Positions 1-6,548 of a DNA stretch of 10,768 bases are shown here, in pieces (the stretch's first letter is position 1; every line of letters begins with the position of its first letter). The stretch covers positions 1 to 10,768 of the forward strand of contig CALYSH010000028.1 in the NCBI GenBank assembly GCA_945485625.1, read 5' to 3'. This DNA comes from an uncultured Lachnospiraceae bacterium. GTDB lineage: Bacteria > Bacillota > Clostridia > Lachnospirales > Lachnospiraceae. The translations under genes were made by a program, and so were the position numbers. Below the pieces are notes generated by a model. It made no database searches. It saw only the letters and a program-made list of their open reading frames with translations, and was not told the origin of the DNA.

Positions 1-21
1 AACCTTCAACTTGTCACTCAT
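1..21 (-). CDS. 5' end of an unidentified gene, cut by window edge
   Basis: Only seven codons are visible (MSDKLKV), starting at an ATG at 21-19 and running off the left edge. The start is supported by a GGAGG ribosome binding site at 30-34, eight bases upstream. It lies 57 bases after the argH stop on the same strand and could be co-transcribed with it. The N-terminus would fit the start of an NAD(P)-binding enzyme such as aspartate-semialdehyde dehydrogenase, but seven residues cannot establish that and no function is assigned. Confidence 0.6.
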
Positions 22-78
22 AATTAAATCCTCCATTTATATAAAAATAATACTTTGCAATGATTCATTCACGTTCCA

Positions 79-1542
79 TCAGATTTGCTGCCACCAGCCG
101 GGTGCAGGAGTGTCCGGTTCTTCTGTTACGATATTGTAATTTTCGGAACCGGGCAGGTAATCCTCTTCCTTTGCAAGATATTCCCTGTGCAAAGCAATTA
201 CCTTTTCCATCGCCTCTCTTCCGGGAGCACCAATGGTCAACCGTTTTTCCACACAGGTCTTTAAGGAAACCGCATCAAAAATATCCTCTTCAAAGACGGG
301 ATGAATGGATTTCAGTTCTTCCAAAGAAAGCTTATCAATAGAAGTATTCTTATCAATACAGTAAAGTACCAACTGCCCGATAATTCCGTGAGCATCACGG
401 AAGGGAACACCCTTGCCCACCAGATAATCTGCTGCATCCGTGGCATTGGTGAAGCCGTTCATGGCACTTTCCGCCATACGGTCCTTTTTAAATTTCAACG
501 TTGCAATCATCCCGTTGAATAAACCAAGGCAATCCTTTACCGTATCAAACGCATCAAAAGCAACTTCCTTATCCTCCTGCATATCCTTGTTGTATGCAAG
601 CGGAAGTCCCTTCATGGTAGTCAGTAAGCTCATCAATGCACCATATACCCGTCCGGTCTTACCGCGAACAAGCTCTGCAATATCCGGATTCTTTTTCTGA
701 GGCATAATACTGCTTCCGGTAGAATACGCATCATCGATCTCAACGAATTGATATTCATTGGAATTCCAGATGATAATCTCTTCGCTGAATCGACTCAGGT
801 GCATCATTACAGTGGACAATGCCGATAAAAACTCTATCAGGTAATCTCTGTCCGCCACGGAATCCATACTGTTTAGCGTAGGCCCGTAAAAGCCCATCAG
901 ATCCGCAGTCAATTCCCTGTCTAAAGGATAGGTAGTACCCGCCATGGCTCCGGCTCCCAAAGGACAATAGTTCATCCGGACCAGAATATCCTTCATGCGA
1001 AGCCTGTCACGCTTGAACATTTCAAAATATGCTCCGAAATGATGAGCAAGTGTAGTTGGCTGTGCTTTCTGCAGATGAGTAAAGCCCGGCATGTAGGTAT
1101 CCACATTCTCTTCCATGGTCTTTAAAATTGTTTCCAACAGTTCCTTCAACAATTCATCCACCACGATTACCTGCAGTCTGGTGTACAATCTCATATCCAA
1201 GGCCACCTGATCGTTTCTGCTGCGACCGGTGTGCAGCTTCTTACCGGCATCACCAATCCGGTCAATCAGATTTGCTTCCACAAAGCTGTGGACATCTTCA
1301 TACCTTGTATCAATAACAAGCTTTCCGTCCTTCACATCCTGTTGGATGGACTGCAGACCGTTCAAGATGCTGTTCATCTCCTCATCGGTCAATATTCCCT
1401 GTCTGCAAAGCATGATCACATGAGCAATGCTGCCCTGAATATCCTGAGCCAACAATCTTTTATCAAATTCAATGGACGCATTAAATTTATAAACCAACTG
1501 ATCGGTTTCCTTTGTGAAGCGTCCGCCCCATAACTGTGCCAT
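79..1542 (-). CDS. argH: Argininosuccinate lyase
   Basis: This cytoplasmic enzyme splits argininosuccinate into arginine and fumarate, the last step of arginine synthesis. The protein is 487 residues and belongs to the fumarase/aspartase superfamily. Visible motifs are the N-terminal LWGGRF (residues 4-9), HTGRSRNDQ (104-112), THLQKAQPT (155-163, with the conserved His156) and the superfamily signature GSSIMPQKKNPD (276-287), whose loop carries the catalytic serine. I chose the ATG at 1542 over an upstream in-frame start because family members begin MxxLWGGRF and a GGGAAAGG-like binding site precedes it. The C-terminus runs roughly 20-30 residues beyond the usual ~460-residue family length and ends in an acidic, proline- and tryptophan-containing tail. 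It has its own candidate promoter behind a terminator, so it is probably transcribed separately from the upstream genes. Confidence 0.97.
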   Translation of the reverse strand: MAQLWGGRFTKETDQLVYKFNASIEFDKRLLAQDIQGSIAHVIMLCRQGILTDEEMNSILNGLQSIQQDVKDGKLVIDTRYEDVHSFVEANLIDRIGDAGKKLHTGRSRNDQVALDMRLYTRLQVIVVDELLKELLETILKTMEENVDTYMPGFTHLQKAQPTTLAHHFGAYFEMFKRDRLRMKDILVRMNYCPLGAGAMAGTTYPLDRELTADLMGFYGPTLNSMDSVADRDYLIEFLSALSTVMMHLSRFSEEIIIWNSNEYQFVEIDDAYSTGSSIMPQKKNPDIAELVRGKTGRVYGALMSLLTTMKGLPLAYNKDMQEDKEVAFDAFDTVKDCLGLFNGMIATLKFKKDRMAESAMNGFTNATDAADYLVGKGVPFRDAHGIIGQLVLYCIDKNTSIDKLSLEELKSIHPVFEEDIFDAVSLKTCVEKRLTIGAPGREAMEKVIALHREYLAKEEDYLPGSENYNIVTEEPDTPAPGWWQQI

Positions 1543-1601
1543 AATACAAAACCTTTCCCTGCAAATAAGCATTCAAGCTAAGATAAGCTAAACTTTAAAC
1601 T

Positions 1602-1630
1602 ATATTAACATAATTCATCTTTTTTTGCAA
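1602..1630 (-). promoter_or_regulatory. Candidate sigma-A promoter for argH
   Basis: On the minus strand, TTGCAA (1630-1625) and TAATAT (1607-1602) are separated by 17 bases. A TGT just before the -10 makes it an extended -10 element. Each hexamer matches consensus at four of six positions. It predicts a leader of about 50 bases ahead of argH. The -35 overlaps the T-rich tail of the preceding terminator. The call rests on inspection only. Confidence 0.5.
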
Positions 1631-1632
1631 AC

Positions 1633-1669
1633 AAAAAAAGGGAACATCCACGGGGATGTTCCCTTTTTT
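1633..1669 (-). terminator. Intrinsic terminator after the membrane protein gene
   Basis: A perfect 10-bp stem, GGGAACATCC (1640-1649) with GGATGTTCCC (1654-1663), encloses a 4-base loop. It is flanked by seven A's on one side and six T's on the other, so it can act on either strand. Since all genes run on the minus strand, it ends transcription of the gene stopping at 1690, about 20 bases away. The symmetrical A/T flanks would also stop any antisense transcript. Confidence 0.92.
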
Positions 1670-1689
1670 CAACAGCTTCATTCGACAAT

Positions 1690-2586
1690 TTATTTATTGT
1701 CATCAATCTTCTTCTCAAGCTTAGCAAGCATATGAGCAGCGAAATCACGTCCGCCGATACCGAATGCAATAGCAAATGCTACTGCTACAGCAGCCAGAAG
1801 AAGTTCAAATGCTTTGTTTACGATAGCAGGTGCAACACCTAACTGATTCAGGCACATAAATGCAACCAATACATAAACAACAACCTTAGCGATGCATGCA
1901 GCACCCTTTGCGGAAGGGAACTTCTTAACGATGAAATTCTCAAGAAGTCCTGCGCAGAACAAACCTGCAATCAGAATAATCAATGCTACAATAATGGAAG
2001 GCAGGTAACCGATAATGGTAAGACCAACGCTGGTTACTACAGGGATATTCAATCTGGACAAAGCAGCGGTAATCACTACAATGCAGATGAATGCATAAAC
2101 AATCTTTGCAATAATCACAGAGAAAGTGGTCTCACCGGTCTTGATACCGGTCTTCTCCTGAAGCACATCAACCTTGATAGCCTTCAGAACGGGAACTAAC
2201 AGCTCCTTAACGATATTTGCGATGAAGAAACCTACAACCACAATAACGATAGAAGCGACTACACTGGGGATATATGCAACAAATGCATGTACCAGTGTAT
2301 CAATGGGAGAAGAAATGTAGCTCAAGCCCAACTTGGACAGTACACCGGGCATAAATGCCAGGAAGGTAATGAAGTATACCAGCTTCGCAACAAATTCAAT
2401 TGCACTGTTTGTAGCGGTATCCTTCACACCAAGCTTGCTCAAATACTGCTCTGCTCTCATAGCCTTTAAAAGCTTGGACACAAGACCCTTAACGATTGCC
2501 GCACAAACGAATGCAAGAATCAGCAGAACGATTGCAAGCAAAAAGCTGGGAATTGCACTTAATAGGGAATTTAAAATACTTAACAT
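1690..2586 (-). CDS. Multi-pass membrane protein with conserved TM-helix repeats, MscS-like
   Basis: This is a 298-residue, very hydrophobic membrane protein. It contains three similar modules, each opening with (I/L)PS: IPSFLLAIV (12-20), IPSVVASIV (106-114) and LPSIIVALI (195-203). Each starts a long hydrophobic helix ending in a basic or amphipathic segment, followed by a second hydrophobic stretch. The last helix reads FAIAFGIGGRDFAAH (271-285), resembling the Gly/Ala-rich pore helix of MscS channels and the 'conserved TM helix' family (PF05552). The soluble beta domain of MscS is absent. A channel or membrane-tension role is inferred, not shown. The ATG at 2586 is chosen because an AAGGAGG site lies eight bases upstream; a longer in-frame reading would run into the tRNA gene. 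It begins 33 bases after that tRNA with no terminator between, so it probably shares the tRNA promoter. Confidence 0.88.
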   Translation of the reverse strand: MLSILNSLLSAIPSFLLAIVLLILAFVCAAIVKGLVSKLLKAMRAEQYLSKLGVKDTATNSAIEFVAKLVYFITFLAFMPGVLSKLGLSYISSPIDTLVHAFVAYIPSVVASIVIVVVGFFIANIVKELLVPVLKAIKVDVLQEKTGIKTGETTFSVIIAKIVYAFICIVVITAALSRLNIPVVTSVGLTIIGYLPSIIVALIILIAGLFCAGLLENFIVKKFPSAKGAACIAKVVVYVLVAFMCLNQLGVAPAIVNKAFELLLAAVAVAFAIAFGIGGRDFAAHMLAKLEKKIDDNK

Positions 2587-2619
2587 CCTTTTTTCCTCCT
2601 TATGTAATTTTTTAGGAAA

Positions 2620-2692
2620 AGCTGAAAATGGGACTCGAACCCACGACCCCTTCATTACGAGTGAAGTGCTCTACCGACTGAGCTATTTCAGC
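2620..2692 (-). tRNA. tRNA-Thr (anticodon CGT)
   Basis: A complete 73-base cloverleaf folds on the minus strand. The acceptor stem is GCTGAAA/TTTCAGC and the D stem GCTC/GAGC. The anticodon stem CTTCA/TGAAG carries loop CTCGTAA, which puts CGT at positions 34-36 and reads the ACG threonine codon. The T stem GTGGG/CCCAT carries loop TTCGAGT. The discriminator base is T and CCA is not encoded, so the tail must be added enzymatically. It stands alone between two membrane protein genes. Confidence 0.97.
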
Positions 2693-2710
2693 AAAAACCA
2701 CAACACATGT

Positions 2711-2739
2711 ATGATACTATATTTCCGTATAAAAGTCAA
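2711..2739 (-). promoter_or_regulatory. Sigma-A promoter for tRNA-Thr
   Basis: On the minus strand, TTGACT (2739-2734) and TATCAT (2716-2711) are 17 bases apart, each matching consensus at five of six positions. A start site near 2704 would leave a very short leader before the tRNA 5' end at 2692, as is usual for tRNA genes. Because nothing resembling a terminator follows the tRNA, this promoter probably also serves the membrane protein gene at 1690-2586. Confidence 0.75.
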
Positions 2740-2767
2740 TTCCTACACATGCGTGGTTAAAAAAAAC

Positions 2768-3586
2768 TTATTCCTTCATGTGTACATCCAGCTGGGGGAA
2801 GGGAATTTCCACTCCGGCTGCATCCAGGGCTTTTTTGCACTGTTCGGTGATGCGCCATCTGGAAGTCCAGTAATCCTCATTCCGCACATAGCAGCGTACC
2901 CCCATGGTAACACCGCTGTCATCCAGACTGGCAACAAATACGGTCATATCCTGATCCTTGCAGCTCTTTTCGTCAGAAGCAAGAACCTGCTGCAAAATTG
3001 CTTTTGCCTTTTCTATATCGGCAGTATACGCAATCTGAAGTGAAACATCCAATCTTCTGAAAGGGGTGGCCGTCACATTTACCAGACTGTTATTTGCCAG
3101 ATTACCGTTGGGAAGCATTACAACATGATTCTCGGGGGTAATCAGTCTGGTATAGAAAATCTGAATTTCATCAACGACCCCTTCATAGCTGTGAGAGCTT
3201 TCGATAATATAATCTCCTACCTTAAATGGCTTTAACAACAGAATTAAAACACCACCGGCCAGATTGGAAAGGCTGCCCTGAACAGCCAGACCGATCGCTA
3301 CACCGGCAGAACCCAGGAGAGCCACAATACTTGCAGCATCCATACCAAGATTGGATGCAATAAAGAAAGCTAAGATAACATAGAGGGCAGTCTTTACAAA
3401 AGAGTCCACGAACTGTGCAACTCCCTTCTCCGCCTTAGCCTTTTCCATGGATTTCCGGATAATCTTGCGTACCAGCTTGATGAGCTGTACGCCAAACACA
3501 AAAATTATCAATTCAAAAACCACCCGCAAAAGCAGGTCAACAACATGGGCCACTGCCGGATTACTAATAAATTCCTGTATATTCAT
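2768..3586 (-). CDS. Small-conductance mechanosensitive channel, MscS family
   Basis: MscS channels are heptameric inner-membrane pores that open under membrane tension and release solutes after osmotic downshock. The 272-residue protein has TM1 at about 17-38, TM2 at about 65-86, and the Gly/Ala-rich pore helix TM3 containing GSAGVAIGLAVQGSLSNLAGG (92-112). The beta domain follows, with KPFKVGDYI (119-127) and VVMLPNGNLANN (155-166), then a cytoplasmic alpha/beta domain. Length and domain order match the compact MscS type. The ATG at 3586 is chosen because AAGAGG lies eight bases upstream; an in-frame TTG six bases earlier would sit too close to that site. About 75 bases separate its stop from the tRNA gene. 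No convincing terminator was found there, only a run of T's directly after the stop. Confidence 0.95.
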   Translation of the reverse strand: MNIQEFISNPAVAHVVDLLLRVVFELIIFVFGVQLIKLVRKIIRKSMEKAKAEKGVAQFVDSFVKTALYVILAFFIASNLGMDAASIVALLGSAGVAIGLAVQGSLSNLAGGVLILLLKPFKVGDYIIESSHSYEGVVDEIQIFYTRLITPENHVVMLPNGNLANNSLVNVTATPFRRLDVSLQIAYTADIEKAKAILQQVLASDEKSCKDQDMTVFVASLDDSGVTMGVRCYVRNEDYWTSRWRITEQCKKALDAAGVEIPFPQLDVHMKE

Positions 3587-3767
3587 TTTCAAAACCTCTT
3601 ATCAAAAAAAACATCTGTTACAAAATTCTGTTTGCGTTTCGCTTGCGAAGCTCTTGCGCCGGGCATGGTCACACATGCGATCCATTTCAACTCACGCAAG
3701 TGCGCATCCTCGTGGTGCGTTTTTAAAGTATATGGAACAAAGTGTCTTATACCATAAAAAACCCACA
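3587..3767. other. Intergenic region with GC-rich, hairpin-rich core
   Basis: This stretch of about 180 bases lies between the DUF1015 gene and the MscS gene and holds no convincing ORF. Its core (3634-3720) is about 59% GC by hand count, against A/T-rich flanks, and contains seven TGCG or CGCA motifs. Several inverted repeats follow one another: TTCGC/GCGAA at 3638-3649, GCATG/CATGC at 3663-3678, ACGCA/TGCGT at 3694-3720 and TATGG/CCATA at 3731-3756. It could be a dispersed intergenic repeat, a structured leader of the MscS mRNA, or a small RNA. The sequence alone does not decide. No clear promoter for the MscS gene was found here. Confidence 0.5.
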
Positions 3768-3783
3768 CTATGAAAGACCGTGT
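3756..3783 (-). terminator. Weak candidate terminator at the end of the serine cluster
   Basis: On the minus strand, ACAC (3783-3780) can pair with GTGT (3768-3765) across an 11-base loop. GGG and then six T's (3761-3756) follow. The stem is only four or five pairs and overlaps the DUF1015 stop codon, so termination would be inefficient if it occurs at all. The T run after a possible stem is the main support. Confidence 0.25.
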
Positions 3784-5009
3784 AAAAACAGTCCGCTTCT
3801 AAGCTTCGGCTCAAACCAGGTGGATTTGGGCGGCATTAAGAGATTTGCGTCTGCCACCTCAAAAAGCTCATGAATGGATGTGGGATACATGGAAAAAGCT
3901 ACCATTCCGTCCTTCTCTGCGCATCTTCGCTCCAGTTCCTTCAAACCGCGGATTCCCCCCACAAAATCAATTCGTTTGTCTGTTTTCGGGTCCTGAATTC
4001 CCAAAATGGGCTTTAACAGATTATCCTGTAAAATAGAAACATCCAGTCCTTTTACCGGATCCTTTGATTTCAGAGTCTCCCTGGCAGTAAGCCTATACCA
4101 CTTCCGGTCCAGATACATTCCAAAGCTTCCCTTTGCCTCGGGATGATAAGCCTTTTCCCCCACACAGATGATTTCAAAGCTCTTTGACACCTCTTCCAGA
4201 AACTCCTTCGATGTCCTGCCGTTCAAATCATAAACCACACGGTTGTAATCCATGATTTTTAACTCTTCATCGGGGAACAGAACGGATAAGAAGAAATTAA
4301 ATTCTTCTGTCCCATCATAATCGGGATGCTCGCTTCTTCTCTTCAATCCAACCTTTACAGCGGAAGCACAACGATGATGTCCATCTGCTATGTAAACGGA
4401 ATCAATCTGTTCAAATGCCGTCCGTATGGAGGATATCTTTTCCTCCTCAGATATCACCCAGACCCTGTGTGTGATCCCATCCTCTGAGACAAAATCATAT
4501 ATCGGTTTCTCTACCTTCGCTGCAGAAACCACAGAACGCAAAGCATCCGTAGAACGATACGCCAAGAAAATCGGCCCGGTCTGCATATTGGTGATATCCA
4601 CATGGTTGATACGGTCCAACTCCTTATCCGCCCTTGTATTCTCATGCTTTTTGATACGATTTTCCAGGTAATCATCAATGGAGGCACAAGCCACAATACC
4701 AGTCTGGCTTCTGCCGTCCATAATCTGTTCATAAAGATAATAACAGGGCTTGTCCTCCTGTACAAATCTGCCATCTGCAATGCGTTCCCTCAACATTTCC
4801 TTCGCTTTCCGGTAAACCTCCGGGGCATAGGTATCCACGTCCTTTGAAAACTGGGTTTCCGCCCGGTCGATGGCAAGGAAGGATTCCGGATTCTTTGCAA
4901 CCACCTCACAGGCTTCCTCGCGATTATACACATCATAAGGCAGCGCAGCAATCAGCTGCTCCATTCCCTTTTTCGGTCTATATGCACGAAATGGTCTGAT
5001 ATCTGTCAT
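3768..5009 (-). CDS. DUF1015 family protein linked to serine biosynthesis genes
   Basis: The 413-residue protein is recognised as DUF1015 (COG4198), a family without an established function. Visible landmarks are the N-terminal IRPFRAYRP (4-12), AALPYDVYN (21-29), KHENT (121-125), IADGHHRCASA (207-217), DFVGGIRG (348-355) and, near the C-terminus, MPPKSTWFEPK (392-402). No signal peptide or membrane segment is apparent, so it is probably cytoplasmic. The ADGHHR segment recalls the nucleotide-binding loop of ParB/Srx-fold proteins, a group that includes a free-serine kinase; this is a motif-level resemblance only. The ATG at 5009 is chosen because it follows a GGGGA site, begins the conserved region, and avoids overlap with the upstream small gene. 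It is the last gene of serC-serA-small ORF-DUF1015, 22 bases after the 92-residue protein, so a role in serine or phosphoserine metabolism is inferred. Confidence 0.9.
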   Translation of the reverse strand: MTDIRPFRAYRPKKGMEQLIAALPYDVYNREEACEVVAKNPESFLAIDRAETQFSKDVDTYAPEVYRKAKEMLRERIADGRFVQEDKPCYYLYEQIMDGRSQTGIVACASIDDYLENRIKKHENTRADKELDRINHVDITNMQTGPIFLAYRSTDALRSVVSAAKVEKPIYDFVSEDGITHRVWVISEEEKISSIRTAFEQIDSVYIADGHHRCASAVKVGLKRRSEHPDYDGTEEFNFFLSVLFPDEELKIMDYNRVVYDLNGRTSKEFLEEVSKSFEIICVGEKAYHPEAKGSFGMYLDRKWYRLTARETLKSKDPVKGLDVSILQDNLLKPILGIQDPKTDKRIDFVGGIRGLKELERRCAEKDGMVAFSMYPTSIHELFEVADANLLMPPKSTWFEPKLRSGLFLHGLS

Positions 5010-5031
5010 ATGTCTTCCCCTTTTTCTTTTA

Positions 5032-5310
5032 TTAACGGAATAACATGGGGCTGGAGCCATCCATATTCAAATCCTTCAATTCTTCTACAAGCTTTGCCTG
5101 AGATTTACAGCTTGCTTCACTCTGCAAATCCATATACTGAATAAAAACATCCGTAAGGCTCAGGTTTTTCTCCCTGGCAATTTCCTCCATAACCGGCTTC
5201 AGTTTCTCCAGTTGGACCGAAACCTGGACCTTCTGCGGGTCAATTTCACCCAACACATTCTCTGCATATTGGTTAATCCGGTTTAAGAATGCTCTCTGTT
5301 CATCTGTCAT
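5032..5310 (-). CDS. Unrecognised 92-residue protein in the serine operon
   Basis: I do not recognise this family. The protein is hydrophilic and appears largely helical. It has a segment rich in Lys and Glu around 30-50 (LEKLKPVMEEIAREK at 35-49), a following SLTDVFIQYMD segment, and a C-terminus ending in PMLFR. There is no signal peptide, transmembrane segment or metal-binding cluster; a single Cys lies at 68. The ATG at 5310 is preferred over an upstream in-frame ATG because the longer form would cover the intercistronic hairpin. The binding site is weak (GGGTGG about nine bases upstream). It lies 62 bases after serA and 22 before the DUF1015 gene on the same strand, so co-transcription is likely. 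It might be a small partner of SerA or of the DUF1015 protein, but that is speculation. Confidence 0.78.
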   Translation of the reverse strand: MTDEQRAFLNRINQYAENVLGEIDPQKVQVSVQLEKLKPVMEEIAREKNLSLTDVFIQYMDLQSEASCKSQAKLVEELKDLNMDGSSPMLFR

Positions 5311-5338
5311 ATACGCACACCACCCTTTTTTAAAATCA

Positions 5339-5364
5339 AAGGGGGCCGCCATAGGCAACCCCTT
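5339..5364 (-). other. Intercistronic hairpin after serA
   Basis: On the minus strand, GGGGTTGCC pairs with GGCGGCCCC around a TAT loop. This makes nine pairs including two G-U wobbles, directly after the serA stop codon. Only GATTTT follows, not a long T run, so it may be a partial terminator or an mRNA-stabilising stem that lowers expression of the two downstream genes relative to serCA. Confidence 0.5.
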
Positions 5365-5372
5365 GTGAAGTC

Positions 5373-6536
5373 TTATTTTACAATTCTTACACGGAACACA
5401 CCTTCGATAGCCTTCAGGTTATCCAGAACACCTTCGGGTGCAGGAGTTTCAATGTCAAACATGGTACATGCATATTCACCTCTGGACTTGTTCATCATAT
5501 CAGTGATGTTAATGCCCTTATCGCCAAATTCAGCAGTAAACTTGGTAATCATGTTTGCAATGTTCTTATGGAAAACAGCAATTCTGCCGGCCTTATTACA
5601 TACACCCATATCCAATGCAGGGAAGTTTACACTATTCTTAATGTTACCATTCTCAAGGTAATCCATCATTTCCTGAACAGCCATGACTGCACAGTTGTCC
5701 TCAGCCTCTTCGGTACTTGCTCCAAGATGAGGAAGAAGGATCACGCCCTTCTTGCCTGCGGTGGTGGGATTCGGAAAGTCCGTTACATATCTGTGCACTT
5801 TTCCGCTCTCCAATGCAGCCAGCACATCTGCCTCATTCGCAAGAAGGTCTCTGGCAAAGTTCAGAATAACCACGCCATCCTTCATCTTTGTGATAGCCAG
5901 CTGATTAATCATTCCCTTGGTGGAATCCAGAAGGGGCACATGAATGGTGATATAATCACACTGTGCATAAATATCGTCCACATTCTGTACTACATGCACG
6001 GAACGGCTCATGCTGAGTGCTGCATTAACGGAAAGATAAGGGTCATAACCGATTACATCCATTCCCAGACCAATCGCAGCATTTGCAACCTTAACACCGA
6101 TTGCGCCAAGACCGATGACACCAAGCTTTTTTCCCTGGATTTCGGTACCTGCAAAGTTCTTCTTTTCCTTCTCTGCGGTCTTTGCAATATTTGCATCGTC
6201 CTTATTCTCTTTTGCCCACTCAATGCCGCCTACAACATCACGTGCGGCCAGAAGCATACCACAGATGACAAGCTCCTTTACGCCGTTTGCATTAGCACCG
6301 GGGGTATTAAATACTACGATACCCTGCTCAGCGCATTTTTCCAAGGGAATATTGTTTACACCGGCACCGGCTCTTGCCACCGCAAGGAGGTTTGCAGGAA
6401 GCTCCATTTCATGCATGGAAGCGCTCCTTACCAAAATGCCTTCTGCCTCATTCACATCATTTACAAGCTCATAATCAGCTGTAAAATTTTTCAAACCGAC
6501 ATTGGAAATCGGATTTAAGCAATTAATCTTATGCAT
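5373..6536 (-). CDS. serA: D-3-phosphoglycerate dehydrogenase with ACT domain
   Basis: This enzyme oxidises 3-phosphoglycerate to 3-phosphohydroxypyruvate with NAD, the first step of serine synthesis. The 387-residue protein has an N-terminal substrate domain with RSAS (37-40) and RAGAGVNN (55-62). The Rossmann domain has GLGAIG (142-147) and an NAD-type Asp165, and the catalytic region has Arg229 (NFARD) and His270 (LPHLGAST). A C-terminal ACT domain spans roughly 317-387. The length and single ACT domain fit the compact form that lacks the extra intervening domain of the Mycobacterium enzyme. In the ACT domain His323, Asn325 and Asn343 align with the serine-contacting residues of E. coli SerA, so serine feedback inhibition is likely. 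The glutamate normally found in the DVFxxEP segment is not evident; the protein reads TDFPNP (252-257). An AAGGAG site that overlaps the serC stop codon fixes the start. Only 12 bases separate it from serC. Confidence 0.95.
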   Translation of the reverse strand: MHKINCLNPISNVGLKNFTADYELVNDVNEAEGILVRSASMHEMELPANLLAVARAGAGVNNIPLEKCAEQGIVVFNTPGANANGVKELVICGMLLAARDVVGGIEWAKENKDDANIAKTAEKEKKNFAGTEIQGKKLGVIGLGAIGVKVANAAIGLGMDVIGYDPYLSVNAALSMSRSVHVVQNVDDIYAQCDYITIHVPLLDSTKGMINQLAITKMKDGVVILNFARDLLANEADVLAALESGKVHRYVTDFPNPTTAGKKGVILLPHLGASTEEAEDNCAVMAVQEMMDYLENGNIKNSVNFPALDMGVCNKAGRIAVFHKNIANMITKFTAEFGDKGINITDMMNKSRGEYACTMFDIETPAPEGVLDNLKAIEGVFRVRIVK

Positions 6537-6548
6537 TTCTCAAACTCC

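Noticed and set aside
1561..1625. ARG-box-like half sites (TGAAT) in the argH leader and promoter
   Set aside because: Two half sites occur but neither has a good matching second half, so an ArgR operator cannot be supported.
2587..2655. N-terminal extension of the TM-repeat membrane protein
   Set aside because: The extra residues are translated from the tRNA gene itself, and the AAGGAGG site supports the later ATG.
2695..2757. AACCAC/GTGGTT inverted repeat and ACACATG direct repeat around the tRNA promoter
   Set aside because: The arms are short, about 50 bases apart, and flank rather than overlap the promoter elements. This is compatible with chance.
2333..3043. Plus-strand open frame of 236 codons
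   Set aside because: It runs through the tRNA gene, its promoter and parts of two well-supported membrane protein genes on the other strand.
3587..3592. TTG start two codons upstream of the MscS ATG
   Set aside because: It would leave only two bases between the AAGAGG site and the start; the ATG has the normal eight-base spacing.
5568..6518. Long plus-strand open frame (316 codons)
   Set aside because: It is antisense to serA, and its translation is cysteine/histidine/isoleucine-rich with no recognisable domain or ribosome binding site. It is explained by the codon usage of serA.
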